Shown piece after piece: positions 45,029 through 54,075 of a DNA stretch of 64,000 nucleotides; within the stretch, counting starts at the first letter, position 1; each line of letters opens with the position of its first letter. Position numbers and translations under genes: made by a program. This stretch comes from Pseudomonas sp. ACM7 (GTDB taxonomy: Bacteria > Pseudomonadota > Gammaproteobacteria > Pseudomonadales > Pseudomonadaceae): contig NZ_CP024866.1 of assembly GCF_004136015.1 (NCBI RefSeq), positions 3,378,247-3,442,246 on the forward strand, in the 5' to 3' direction. The notes beneath the pieces are model-generated. The model saw only the letters and a list, made by a program, of their open reading frames with translations, was not told the origin of the DNA and did not search any database.

Positions 45029-46021
45029 ATGGACGCAGAAAGACCAATCGCCGAGTTGGGCGTACTGATCTATCCCGGTGCGCAGATGGCGGCGGTGCAT
45101 GGATTGACAGACTTGTTCGGGGTGGCGAACCGGATTGCCGCCGAGCATCAGGCGGCGCAGTTGCCGTTGCTGCGGGTCAGCCATTGGCAGGTTGATGGCG
45201 ATCAGGCGCCCGAGCGGGTCTACGACAGTCATCCTGCTCCAGGCGGCACGTTGGTGGCGGTGTTGATCCCGCCGTCGATTGCCGGTTTTTCCGAAGGCCA
45301 GGCACCGCAGGGGCTGACTCGCTGGCTGCGTCAGCAACACGCCAATGGCGCGACACTCGGCGGGGTTTGTGTGGGGTCGATTCTGTTGGCCGAAAGCGGC
45401 CTGCTTGACGGTCGCAGCGCCACCACCCACTGGACCTCGGCCAAAACCTTCGCCGAGCGTTACCCGGCGATCAAGCTCAAGGCCGAAACCCCCATCGTTG
45501 ACGACGGAGACCTGATCACCACCGCTGGGCTGATGGCCTGGTCCGAACTGGGCTTGCGTCTGGTCAACCGCCTGCTGGGGCCAAGCATTGCCACCAGCAC
45601 CGCGCGGTTTCTGGTGGTGGAGCACAGCGACAGCGCGAGCGAGTGCGGCAGCAATTTTTCACCCATTCTCAGCCATGGCGACGCCTCGATTCTCAAGGTC
45701 CAGCATTGGTTGCAAAGCACCGGAGCGACCGATGTGTCGCTGGCGGCGATGGCCGAGCGGGCAGGACTGGAAGAGCGCACGTTCCTGCGTCGATTTCGTG
45801 CGGCAACTGGACTCAAACCCACTGAGTACTGCCAGCACCTGCGGGTCGGCAAGGCCCGGGAAATGCTCGAGTTTACCAACGGCACCATCGATCACATTGC
45901 CTGGACGGTGGGTTATCAGGATCCGAGCGCCTTTCGGGCGACGTTCAAGAAGATTACCGGGTTGGCGCCGAGTGATTACCGGACACGGTTTGGGGTGACG
46001 CCCTCAGCCGTGGCTCGGTAG
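45029..46021 (+). CDS. GlxA-type transcriptional regulator (DJ-1/PfpI domain plus AraC HTH)
   Basis: A 330-residue regulator. Residues about 8-190 form a DJ-1/PfpI amidotransferase-like domain with elbow cysteine C114 (GGVCVGS) and a histidine at 134 (TTHW). Residues about 225-325 are an AraC-type double helix-turn-helix (MAERAGLEERTFLRRFRAATG; IAWTVGYQDPSAFRATFKKITG). Start ATG 45029 gives the family N-terminus. GlxA-like regulators often respond to small nitrogen compounds and sit beside the enzyme they control, here the divergent cysteine hydrolase. Confidence 0.92.
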   Translation: MDAERPIAELGVLIYPGAQMAAVHGLTDLFGVANRIAAEHQAAQLPLLRVSHWQVDGDQAPERVYDSHPAPGGTLVAVLIPPSIAGFSEGQAPQGLTRWLRQQHANGATLGGVCVGSILLAESGLLDGRSATTHWTSAKTFAERYPAIKLKAETPIVDDGDLITTAGLMAWSELGLRLVNRLLGPSIATSTARFLVVEHSDSASECGSNFSPILSHGDASILKVQHWLQSTGATDVSLAAMAERAGLEERTFLRRFRAATGLKPTEYCQHLRVGKAREMLEFTNGTIDHIAWTVGYQDPSAFRATFKKITGLAPSDYRTRFGVTPSAVAR

Positions 46022-46040
46022 CCAAATCACAACAGATCAA

Positions 46041-46134
46041 AATGTGGGAGCGGGCTTGCTCGCGAATGCAATCTGTCAGTCGATATTAATGCTGAATGAC
46101 ACACCGCTTTCGCGAGCAAGCCCGCTCCCACATT
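46041..46134. repeat. REPIN, G subtype
   Basis: Two inverted copies of a REP sequence: 46041-46066 and 46109-46134 (AATGTGGGAGCGGGCTTGCT and its complement), 42 bases apart, able to fold as one long hairpin. It fills much of the 303-base space between the regulator and the DUF3182 gene. The rest of that space holds two near-identical 12-mers, GTCGTGCAAAAT at 46154 and GTCGTGCAGAAT at 46184. Confidence 0.92.
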
Positions 46135-46324
46135 GGATCTGTGTAAGCCTTCGGTCGTGCAAAATGCCGGAATCTTGAAGGCTGTCGTGCAGAATCAAGC
46201 AGGCACGGTGCCATCATGTTTTTCGTAACGGGCTGATTTGAAAAACGTTTGTCTTTGGCCCCCCTTGGCCTGATCTCTGCACCCCTTCAACTACATTCAT
46301 CAAGCGCAGACTGAAGGGGGACGC

Positions 46325-47434
46325 ATGACCCCAGCAAGCCGCAAGAAACTGGTGGTCGCCCACTCCGTGCGCCCCGAGGCTCCGTTGCACGAAGTGGAAA
46401 CCAATCGTGCGCTGGCCCGTTGGCTGGCACAGATCCTGGGGCTTAAATACGGCGGCAGTTACGACCCCGAACTGCACAACGGTCGAGACCTTTATCTGTT
46501 GCCGACCCAGACGCTTGTTGGCGTCGCTGCCGCCCGGCAATTGGGCGTCAAGGGGCCGGAGGATTTATGGGGCGGTTACGTCGACCATGATTTCATCTGT
46601 ACCAAAGCCATCAGTCACGGGCTGCGCAACAAAGATGCTCACGCACCGGAAGGCTGGTCACCGTTGTTTTCCGAACGGGTGCGCAGCGTGGTGCTCGACG
46701 GCCTCAGTGTTTTTTCCATGGCCGATGCGCGTCCTGCGGCGGAGCATCTGCTCTACAGCGGCCCGATCCGCATCAAGCCGATTCATGCCTGCGCCGGACG
46801 CGGTCAGGAAGTGATCAAAAGCCTCGACCAGTTCGATGCCATCCTCGCCAGACCCGAGGCCAATGCGCTGTTCACCGAAGGTGTGGTGCTGGAGCAGGAC
46901 CTGGACAACGTGATCACCCACAGCGTCGGTCAGAGCTTTATCGGCGACACGGTGCTGAGTTATTGCGGTGATCAATACTTGACCGAAGACGGTCAGGGCG
47001 AGCAGGTTTATGGAGGGTCCAACCTGCTGGTGGTGCGGGGTCACTACGATGATCTGCTCGAACTGGAACTGCCGGACGATGTGCGGCTGGCGATCCGCCA
47101 GGCGCAATTGTTCGACCGCGCCGCGGATGAGGCTTATCCCGGTTTCTACGCCTCGCGGCGCAACTACGACATTGCCCAAGGTGTCGACAGTAATGGCAAG
47201 CAGCGCAGCGGTGTGCTCGAGCAGTCCTGGCGGATGGGCGGTGCCAGCAGCGCCGAAGTTGCCGCCTTGCAAAGCTTCGTCAACGACTCCGGGATGCGCG
47301 CGATTCGCGTGTCGTCGGTCGAGACCTACATCGACCAGCCGCTGCCGGCGGACGCCATCGAGGTGTATCGCGGGCCGGCGCAAAACAGTGACTTTCTTCT
47401 CAAGTACGTAACGGTTAAATCCTATGACGGCTAG
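46325..47434 (+). CDS. DUF3182 family protein
   Basis: The 369-residue soluble product has the features of the DUF3182 family: HEVETNRALARWLA near the start, HDFICTKAISHGL, GPIRIKPIHACAGRGQ and a C-terminal SVETYIDQPLP. The glycine-rich and IRIKP segments recall ATP-grasp enzymes, but no catalytic set can be assigned. Biochemical role unknown. It overlaps the next gene by 11 bases, so the two are translated from one mRNA. Confidence 0.85.
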   Translation: MTPASRKKLVVAHSVRPEAPLHEVETNRALARWLAQILGLKYGGSYDPELHNGRDLYLLPTQTLVGVAAARQLGVKGPEDLWGGYVDHDFICTKAISHGLRNKDAHAPEGWSPLFSERVRSVVLDGLSVFSMADARPAAEHLLYSGPIRIKPIHACAGRGQEVIKSLDQFDAILARPEANALFTEGVVLEQDLDNVITHSVGQSFIGDTVLSYCGDQYLTEDGQGEQVYGGSNLLVVRGHYDDLLELELPDDVRLAIRQAQLFDRAADEAYPGFYASRRNYDIAQGVDSNGKQRSGVLEQSWRMGGASSAEVAALQSFVNDSGMRAIRVSSVETYIDQPLPADAIEVYRGPAQNSDFLLKYVTVKSYDG

Positions 47435-48182
47435 AAGCGAAACCATTCAGATCGACATCGACGATGAGCAGATGGTCGGGACTTTTCTCAGTCCAAAATC
47501 GAAAGTACCCGGCGTGCTCTTTGTGCACGGTTGGGGCGGCAGTCAGGAGCGAGACCTGGAGCGGGCCAAAGGCATAGCCGGTTTGGGTTGCGTGTGCCTG
47601 ACGTTCGACTTGCGCGGGCACACCGGCGGGGCCGGAATTGCGCTGAATCGAGTCACGCGCGAAGACAACCTGCGCGACTTGCTGGCGGCGTATGACCGCT
47701 TGCTCGCGCACCCGGCGCTCGATACATCGGCGATTGCCGTGGTCGGCACCAGTTATGGCGGTTACCTGGCCTCGATCCTGACGTCATTGCGTCCGGTGCG
47801 CTGGCTGGCGCTGCGGGTGCCGGCGCTGTATCGCGATGATCAATGGCACACGCCAAAACGTGACCTGGACAAGCTCGATTTACGTGATTACCGCAGCACG
47901 TTAGTCCGCGCCGAGAGCAATCGTGCGCTGCATGCCTGTTCGCAATTTACCGGGGATGTGCTGCTGGTGGAGTCCGAGACCGACGACCATGTGCCCCACT
48001 CAACCATCATGAGTTACCGCGCTGCGTGTCAGCAGACCCACTCGCTGACCCACCGGATTATCGACGGCGCCGATCACGCCTTGAGCGAACCTGTTTCGCA
48101 ACAGGCATACACCTCGATCCTGGTGGGCTGGATCACCGAGATGGTAGTGGGCGAGCGGTTGAGCATTATCCAATCAACCTGA
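47424..48182 (+). CDS. Alpha/beta hydrolase (dienelactone hydrolase/peptidase-like)
   Basis: A 252-residue single-domain alpha/beta hydrolase with oxyanion block HGWGGS (35-40), nucleophile S110 in GTSYGG, acid D187 or D188 in SETDDHVP, and H218 in GADHAL. There is no signal peptide, so it is cytoplasmic. Substrate unknown. The overlap with the DUF3182 gene suggests that the two act in one pathway. Confidence 0.88.
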   Translation: MTARSETIQIDIDDEQMVGTFLSPKSKVPGVLFVHGWGGSQERDLERAKGIAGLGCVCLTFDLRGHTGGAGIALNRVTREDNLRDLLAAYDRLLAHPALDTSAIAVVGTSYGGYLASILTSLRPVRWLALRVPALYRDDQWHTPKRDLDKLDLRDYRSTLVRAESNRALHACSQFTGDVLLVESETDDHVPHSTIMSYRAACQQTHSLTHRIIDGADHALSEPVSQQAYTSILVGWITEMVVGERLSIIQST

Positions 48183-48205
48183 GACCTGTGGTGTTCTTGC
48201 GATCA

Positions 48206-48277
48206 ATCGCGAGCAAGCTCGCTCCCACACTCGACCTGTGTTCGCAGGACTAATGTGGGAGCGAGCTTGCTCGCGAT
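48206..48277. repeat. REPIN, A subtype
   Basis: Inverted REP copies at 48206-48229 and 48254-48277 (TGTGGGAGCGAGCTTGCTCG core and its complement), 24 bases apart. It sits between the convergent hydrolase and ybhN genes. No T-run terminator is seen in this 116-base spacer, so the hairpin itself may stop or stabilise the transcripts. Confidence 0.92.
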
Positions 48278-48298
48278 GACGGCCTCACAAACACCAGA

Positions 48299-49285
48299 TC
48301 ACTTGGGCTTTTTCGCGATCCGCAACGACTTGGCCTTGGCTTCCACGATCAGGTACATCACCAGGGTAATCAGTAGCGGCAAGATGAAATAGATCGCCCG
48401 ATAGGCCAGCAATCCGGCCACCAGGCTCCCTCGGGACACTTCATGTTGCAGCAGCGCCACGAACACCGCTTCCAGCACGCCAAGCCCGGCCGGAATGTGC
48501 GTGATGACCCCGGCAATCGCGCTGATCAGCAACACCCCGAGCACCAGCGGGTAATCCAGCTTGCTCGGCAGCAAGGTGAAAATCACCGCCGCCATCAGCG
48601 ACCAATTCAGCGCCCCGAGGGCCAGTTGCAGCACCGCCATGCGCAGGGACGGCAGGTTGATTTCCACCCCGCGTATCGCCCACTCCCGCCGCTTGGAAAA
48701 CTGACACGCTGCCAGATACCCCGCACTCACCAGCAGCAACAACACACCCACACCTTGCAAGGCGCCGCTGCTCAGCTTCCAGCCTGGCGGCATTCGCACC
48801 AATCCGCTGCTGAACACTGCACCGGCAATCACCATGTAACCAAACCAGTTTGTCGCGAGACTCAACCCGAGAATTTTCGCGATGTTGCCCTTGCTCACCC
48901 CGAGTCGCGAATACAGCCGATAACGCATGGCAATACCGCCGACCCAAGCGCTCAGATTGAGATTGAAGGCATAGCTGATAATCCCCACCGGCAGGATCTG
49001 CTTCCACGTCAGGTTCTGGCGAATGTAGGTACGGCCGATCAGGTCGAAGCAGGCGTAAACCAGAAAACTCACCAAGGTCAGACCGGACGCGATGATCAGC
49101 GTGCGCACCTTGAAATCTGCGAGGTTGTCGAATACTTCATCCCATTCGATGCGCTGGGCAAGCATCGTGAACAGCACGATCAGCGCCAGGAAAAACAGCA
49201 TTGTCAGCGGCCGTTTCCAGCGGCTCCAGCGGGATTTGGTCGGGTTGTCGGCGAGGGTCGCCGGTTGTGTATCAGAGTGGCTCAT
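48299..49285 (-). CDS. ybhN: YbhN-like inner membrane protein (UPF0104, lysylphosphatidylglycerol synthase TM family)
   Basis: A 328-residue integral membrane protein with about eight hydrophobic segments, of the family related to the flippase domain of MprF. GGIAMRYRLYSRLGVSKG (about 114-131) and THIPAGLGVLEAVFVALL (about 259-276) are family blocks. It follows clsB with a start/stop overlap; E. coli has the same ybhP-ybhO(clsB)-ybhN order. A role in phospholipid movement or envelope integrity is likely but not shown. Confidence 0.9.
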   Translation of the reverse strand: MSHSDTQPATLADNPTKSRWSRWKRPLTMLFFLALIVLFTMLAQRIEWDEVFDNLADFKVRTLIIASGLTLVSFLVYACFDLIGRTYIRQNLTWKQILPVGIISYAFNLNLSAWVGGIAMRYRLYSRLGVSKGNIAKILGLSLATNWFGYMVIAGAVFSSGLVRMPPGWKLSSGALQGVGVLLLLVSAGYLAACQFSKRREWAIRGVEINLPSLRMAVLQLALGALNWSLMAAVIFTLLPSKLDYPLVLGVLLISAIAGVITHIPAGLGVLEAVFVALLQHEVSRGSLVAGLLAYRAIYFILPLLITLVMYLIVEAKAKSLRIAKKPK

Positions 49286-50568
49286 CAGGTGTCACTCCCG
49301 GCGGAATGGGAAAAAGGTTTCAGGCGCGGTTTATGCGCCGGCAGCCAACCGGCCCAGGCCGGGAATTGCGCCAAGAAGTGAAACACCAGAAAGCCGACGG
49401 TCATGTGCCAGACCCGTCCACGCGGGGTTTTGTCGACCGACATGACCTTGCAATGGTTGTTACTCAGGTCTTCGAGGCGCTTGAACAGGTCGCGGTTGAA
49501 GGCGCGATCGCGGATCAACACATTGGCTTCCAGGTTCAAGGACAGGCTCAACGGGTCGAGGTTGCTCGAACCGACCGTGCTCCAATCCTCATCCACCAGC
49601 GCGACTTTGCCGTGCAGCGGACGGTCGCAATATTCGTAAATCTGCACGCCGGATTTGAGCAGGTAGTCATAGGTCATCCGTGCGGCGAGTTTGGCCGCCA
49701 GCATATCGGGTTGACCTTGCAGGATCAGTCGCACATCGACGCCACGGTGCGCCGCGTTGCGGATCTCGCGCAGCAGGCGATAGCCCGGAAAGAAGTAGGC
49801 ATTAGCGATCACCACTCGGCGCTGGGCACTGCGCAGCACCTGTCGGTAAACCTCTTCGATGTCAGTCGGATGCTCGCCGTTGTCGCGGTACACCAGGCGA
49901 ACCTGGCCGTCATGATCGGTGAACGCCAGTTCCGAGCGCCGTTGCCTGCGTCGTTGCCACCAGTATTTGGCGCGAGCCGGGCGACCGCATTGCAGCAAGG
50001 CGAAGTGATGGATGTCGGCCACCGCCGGGCCTTGCACTTCAACGGAATAATCCTGCTTGGCCTCAGGGCCGAAGTCAGCCAGATGGTCGGCAGAAAAGTT
50101 GATGCCGCCGATGAACGCAATCGTGCCGTCGACCACCACGATCTTGCGGTGCAGGCGGCGGAACCAGTTGGTGCGGATGCCGAGATGTTTGGGCGCGGGG
50201 TCGAAAATCTGGATGCGCACGCCGGCCTCACTCAGGGCGGTGAGGTATCCCGTGCTCAGTTCACCGCAGCCAAAGCCATCGAGACTGGCGGTGATTCGCA
50301 CGCCGCGTTGAGCGGCGGCGATCAGTACTTCCTGCAGCTCTTCACCGACCTTATCCTCAAACACAATGAAGGTTTCCAGCAGGATTTCAGTCTTCGCCTG
50401 ACGTATGGCCTCGAACACCCGAGGGAAATACGCTTCGCCGTTTTCCAGCAGCTCTACGCGGTTGTTGCCTTGCCAGCCATATTCGACGTCGACCACCCCC
50501 GGCTCACGAATCGCCGGGGTCGTGGATAAGTGCTCCACATGGGTTTTATCCATCGATGGGCTGCTCAT
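49285..50568 (-). CDS. clsB: Cardiolipin synthase B
   Basis: ClsB makes cardiolipin or phosphatidylglycerol-type lipids by phosphatidyl transfer. The 427-residue protein belongs to the phospholipase D superfamily, with HKD motif 1 at H140-K142-D147 (LHRKIVVVD) and motif 2 at H319-K321-D326 (LHGKVALVD, followed by GSSN). There is no N-terminal membrane helix, as in E. coli ClsB, unlike ClsA. It overlaps ybhP by four bases (ATGA) and ybhN by one base. Confidence 0.94.
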   Translation of the reverse strand: MSSPSMDKTHVEHLSTTPAIREPGVVDVEYGWQGNNRVELLENGEAYFPRVFEAIRQAKTEILLETFIVFEDKVGEELQEVLIAAAQRGVRITASLDGFGCGELSTGYLTALSEAGVRIQIFDPAPKHLGIRTNWFRRLHRKIVVVDGTIAFIGGINFSADHLADFGPEAKQDYSVEVQGPAVADIHHFALLQCGRPARAKYWWQRRRQRRSELAFTDHDGQVRLVYRDNGEHPTDIEEVYRQVLRSAQRRVVIANAYFFPGYRLLREIRNAAHRGVDVRLILQGQPDMLAAKLAARMTYDYLLKSGVQIYEYCDRPLHGKVALVDEDWSTVGSSNLDPLSLSLNLEANVLIRDRAFNRDLFKRLEDLSNNHCKVMSVDKTPRGRVWHMTVGFLVFHFLAQFPAWAGWLPAHKPRLKPFSHSAGSDT

Positions 50569-51362
50569 AGCTCGATCTCCACCGATAGTGGTGCATGGTC
50601 GGAAAGGTGTGACCAGGGTCGCGCGGCCAGCACTTGCGGCTGACTGGCCTTGAGGTTGCGCACGTAGATGCGGTCGAGGCGCAGCGCTGGCAAGCGCGCT
50701 GGAAAACTGCGCGCTGGTTTGCCGTGGAGTTCGGCGAAAACCTCCCGCAGACCGCAGGGTTTGAGCAGTGCGTCGGCGCGCTGGCGCCAGTCGTTGAAGT
50801 CACCGGCAACGATCACCGGGGCATCGCTGGGCAGTTCTTCGAGGCACTGGGCCAACAACTTGAGTTGTTCGGTCCGGTGGGTTTCGCGAAGACCCAGATG
50901 CACACAAATGGCATGCACTTCCTGGCCGTCACCGGGCAGGCGCAGCACGCAATGCAGGATGCCGCGGCTCTCGTGACCGCTGATGGAAACGTCGAGGTTG
51001 TCGTGGCGAATGATCTGGAATTTCGACAGCAGCGCATTGCCGTGATCGCCCGCTGGATAGACCGCATTGCGTCCATAGGCGAACTGCGGCCACAGGGTGT
51101 CGGCGAGGAATTCGTATTGCGGTATCGCCGGCCAATTGCTGTAGCGCTGGGGATGATGCTCGTGGGTGCCGTGGACTTCCTGCAAAAACACCACGTCGGC
51201 GGACACGCTGCGCACCGCTTCGCGCAATTCGGGCAGGATGAAGCGCCGGTTGAGCGCGGTGAAACCCTTGTGCGTGTTGACCGTCAGCACGGTGAAGCGG
51301 CGCACGGCGGTGATGATAGTTTGCTGTTCGTCGGTGGTGCCGACCGGTTCGGAAATGCTCAT
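50565..51362 (-). CDS. ybhP: YbhP-like endonuclease/exonuclease/phosphatase family protein
   Basis: A 265-residue protein of the metal-dependent EEP fold. [11 protein letters not shown] (about 24-34), VVFLQEVHG (metal-binding glutamate), GDFNDW (about 198-203) and the C-terminal SDHAPL are the four family motifs. The family covers nucleases and lipid or inositol phosphatases; next to clsB a lipid substrate is tempting but unproved. Four-base overlaps join it to genes on both sides. Confidence 0.9.
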   Translation of the reverse strand: MSISEPVGTTDEQQTIITAVRRFTVLTVNTHKGFTALNRRFILPELREAVRSVSADVVFLQEVHGTHEHHPQRYSNWPAIPQYEFLADTLWPQFAYGRNAVYPAGDHGNALLSKFQIIRHDNLDVSISGHESRGILHCVLRLPGDGQEVHAICVHLGLRETHRTEQLKLLAQCLEELPSDAPVIVAGDFNDWRQRADALLKPCGLREVFAELHGKPARSFPARLPALRLDRIYVRNLKASQPQVLAARPWSHLSDHAPLSVEIEL

Positions 51363-52285
51363 GACAGCACCCCCTCGGCGGCCAGTTCACCGGGACGGGT
51401 GGCGAGGTCTTTATCCAGATGAAAGCGCTCCAGCGAGCGGCGGGCATCGAAGGGCGCGCGGACTTTGATGTCGTTGTCGAAGTAGCAAAACACCTCACGG
51501 GATTTGCGCGCCTTGGGCTTCTGCCGGGGCGCGATCAATTGCGGGTCGCTCGGTTGCTGGCCGTGGTACCAGGCTTCGATCCGGTCACCCCAGCGTTTCA
51601 GCGCCTCGGGGGTGTAACCGCTGGCATAGAGTTCTTCGGCACCGTGCAGGCGCAGGTAGACGAAGTCGCTGGTGAGGTCTTCGCGGTACGGCCATTTACC
51701 GGCGGTGTCGGCGATGACGAGGGCCGCGTTATAGCGTTTGAGCAGGCGGATGAAGGCCGGGTCGACGAAGCTCTCGTTTCTGATTTCTACGGCATGGCGC
51801 AAAGGCTTTTTCCCGTAGGCCTTCAGGCTGGCGTGACCGTTCACGTGCGAATCATGCTGGCGGGCGAGGGCGGCGGCCTCTTCGGTGTTGTGCGGCAACT
51901 GCTCCAGAAAGGTTTCGAACAGCTCGGCATCGAATTTGAAGTTGGGCGGAAATTGCCAGAGGATCGGGCCGAGTTTTTCTTTGAGTTCCAGCACCCCGGA
52001 CGCAAAGAAATTCGCCAAGGGTTTATGGACGTCCCGCAGTCGCCTGATGTGGGTGATGAAACGCGGGGCTTTGACGCTGAAAACGAAGCCCCTCGGGGTT
52101 TCGGCGTACCACTGGGCATAACGTTCGGGCCGTTGCAGGGCGTAAAACGATCCATTGATTTCGATGCTGTTGACCGCCCGTGAGGCGAATTGCAATTCGC
52201 GCTTGTGGGTCAGCCCCTTCGGGTAGAAATCCCCCCGCCAGGGCGTGTAGCGCCAGCCTGAAATACCGATGTGGATCGCCGCCAT
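51359..52285 (-). CDS. DUF72 domain protein
   Basis: The 308-residue product is a complete DUF72 protein (YecE-like TIM-barrel fold). It has [19 protein letters not shown] at the start, [27 protein letters not shown] and [15 protein letters not shown], ending in [10 protein letters not shown]. The function of the family is unknown. It is the first gene of the overlapping four-gene minus-strand operon, ahead of ybhP, clsB and ybhN, and shares ATGA with ybhP. Confidence 0.92.
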   Translation of the reverse strand: MAAIHIGISGWRYTPWRGDFYPKGLTHKRELQFASRAVNSIEINGSFYALQRPERYAQWYAETPRGFVFSVKAPRFITHIRRLRDVHKPLANFFASGVLELKEKLGPILWQFPPNFKFDAELFETFLEQLPHNTEEAAALARQHDSHVNGHASLKAYGKKPLRHAVEIRNESFVDPAFIRLLKRYNAALVIADTAGKWPYREDLTSDFVYLRLHGAEELYASGYTPEALKRWGDRIEAWYHGQQPSDPQLIAPRQKPKARKSREVFCYFDNDIKVRAPFDARRSLERFHLDKDLATRPGELAAEGVLS

Positions 52286-52398
52286 GTCGCCTCCCGTCTA
52301 ATGGTTCTCGGACTGCCCCTGTCTTTTGATGACTGCGAGGCGTGCGAGAAAGTTTCGACGGGACTACGGACGGCATCGACCAAACACCACAGACCAAA

Positions 52399-52487
52399 TG
52401 TGGGAGCGGGCTTGCTCGCGAAGACGGCGGCACATTCAACATGGATGTGACTGACAGACCGCTTTCGCGAGCAAGCCCGCTCCCACA
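52399..52487. repeat. REPIN, G subtype
   Basis: Inverted REP copies at 52399-52422 and 52464-52487 (TGTGGGAGCGGGCTTGCTCG core), 41 bases apart. It lies between the MFS gene stop and the DUF72 start, both minus strand. Its loop shares CTGTCAGT- and ACCGCTT-like segments with the REPIN at 46041. Confidence 0.92.
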
Positions 52488-52491
52488 GGGT

Positions 52492-53694
52492 TTAGTGACC
52501 GGCAACAACCTGGGTCGAGCTCTCTGCATACACCGGGCCCAATCGATCAAGACGACCGCTCCACGCGGTCAGGGTTAACGCGACCAACACCACCAGACCG
52601 CCAATCCAAGCGGTGTGGATCAGGCCCATGTGAGCAACGATCAAGCCACCGCCCCATGCGCCACCGGCGATGCCGAGGTTGAACGCGGCAATGTTCAGGC
52701 CCGACGCCACGTCCACCGCATGCGGCGTGTGGTGTTCGGCCTGCCGCACCACGTAAACCTGCAAGCCCGGCACGTTGCCGAAGGCAACCGCGCCCCAGAC
52801 CAGCACGGTGGCCAGGGCCATCCATGGGTTGCCGGCGGTAAAGGTCAGTACGAATAACACCGCCGCGAGCAGGGCGAAGATGATTTTCAGGGCGCTGATC
52901 GGGCCGCGTTTGTCTGCCAGTTTGCCGCCCCAGAGGTTACCGACGGCCACCGAGATGCCGTAGACCAGCAACACCAGGCTGACGGTGCTGGCGCTGAAGC
53001 CGGAAATATCCTGAAGAATCGGTGCCAGGAAGGTGAACGCGATGAACGAGCCGCCGTAACCGACCGCGGTCATGGCGTACACCAGCAGCAGACGGGGTTG
53101 CTTGAGCACCTGCAATTGCTGCAACAGTGAAGCCGGTTTGCTGTGGGCAATGTCTTTCGGCACGTAAAGCAGGCTGCCGATGAACGCGATCACACCCAGT
53201 GCAGACACCGCGAGGAAGGTTTCACGCCAGCCGAAATGTTGACCAATGAACGTCCCCAGTGGCACGCCGGTGACCAGTGCCACGGTCAGGCCGGTGAACA
53301 TGATGGCGATCGCGCTGGCGGCTTTTTCCTTCGGCACGAGGCTGGTGGCGATAGTCGAGCCAATCGAGAAAAACACCCCGTGGGCCAGGCCGGTGACGAT
53401 CCGTGCAATGATCAGCGATTCGTAGCTTGGCGCTTTCCAGGCCAGCAGGTTGCCGAGGGTGAACAGCACCATCAGCGACAACAGCAGCATTTTGCGCGGG
53501 ACTTTACCGGTGAGGGCGGTCAGCACCGGGGCGCCAATGGCAACGCCCAATGCGTAGAGGCTGACCAGCAGGCCGGCGGACGGCAGGCTGACGCTGAGGT
53601 CGGCGCCAATGGTGGGTAACAGACCAACGATGACGAACTCGGTCGTCCCGATGGCGAAGGCGCTGAGGGTCAGCGCGAGTAAGGCAATGGGCAT
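52492..53694 (-). CDS. MFS transporter (AraJ/YdhP-like sugar efflux or drug:H+ antiporter type)
   Basis: A 400-residue transporter with twelve hydrophobic segments. It starts MPIALLALTLSAFAIGTTEFV, with the TTEFVIVGLLP motif of DHA1-type arabinose/drug exporters, and VTGVPLGTFIGQHFGWR in helix 5 (antiporter motif C-like). ATG 53694 follows a CCTCCGGAG ribosome site. Substrate unknown. An inverted repeat 77 bases upstream may be the operator of an unlinked regulator. The stop is only five bases from a REPIN. Confidence 0.9.
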   Translation of the reverse strand: MPIALLALTLSAFAIGTTEFVIVGLLPTIGADLSVSLPSAGLLVSLYALGVAIGAPVLTALTGKVPRKMLLLSLMVLFTLGNLLAWKAPSYESLIIARIVTGLAHGVFFSIGSTIATSLVPKEKAASAIAIMFTGLTVALVTGVPLGTFIGQHFGWRETFLAVSALGVIAFIGSLLYVPKDIAHSKPASLLQQLQVLKQPRLLLVYAMTAVGYGGSFIAFTFLAPILQDISGFSASTVSLVLLVYGISVAVGNLWGGKLADKRGPISALKIIFALLAAVLFVLTFTAGNPWMALATVLVWGAVAFGNVPGLQVYVVRQAEHHTPHAVDVASGLNIAAFNLGIAGGAWGGGLIVAHMGLIHTAWIGGLVVLVALTLTAWSGRLDRLGPVYAESSTQVVAGH

Positions 53695-53770
53695 GGCTGC
53701 AACTCCGGAGGATTGATTGATGGAGCGCAGTGTCCGGGTTTGGGTTGTGTGGAAAAATACAGGGATGGGC

Positions 53771-53799
53771 ATTTGATATTTGCGTGTAGATCAAATATC
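53771..53799 (-). promoter_or_regulatory. Operator-like dyad upstream of the MFS gene
   Basis: GATATTTG (53775-53782) and CAAATATC (53792-53799) are perfect inverted halves; ATTTGAT (53771-53777) and ATCAAAT (53790-53796) form a second nested dyad. The site lies 77 bases before the MFS start codon, a fitting place for a LysR- or TetR-type regulator, but none is encoded nearby. Confidence 0.45.
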
Positions 53800-53836
53800 G
53801 AAAGGGTTAAAGGTTTTTCAGCTGCAACGCAGACCC

Positions 53837-53969
53837 TGTAGCCGCTGGCGAAGCCTGCGTCCGGCTGCGCAGCAGTCGTGAACCCTGAGTGCACGGTGAA
53901 TCTGACACACCGCAGTGTCTGACTTTACGACTGCTGCGCAGCCGGACGCAGGCTTCGCCAGCTGCTACA
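53837..53969. repeat. Large palindromic intergenic repeat (GTAGC...GGCGAAGCCTGCG family), copy 1
   Basis: Arms of 43 bases at 53837-53879 and 53927-53969 are inverted copies with a single mismatch, around a 47-base loop. The same arms, slightly diverged, occur at 62811-62945. Partial outer similarity (AACGCA) continues on both sides. It fills the 381-base space between the MFS gene and the MscS gene. Open frames that cross it are not coding. Confidence 0.92.
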
Positions 53970-54075
53970 CGGATTGCGTTATGGCCGCATCAGCTGGTTA
54001 TCTCCCGGCCAAAACCGAACTTGCCTACAATTCCCCGATCAGTTCCTTACAGACCCTTTCGCAGGAGCGCCGCGT

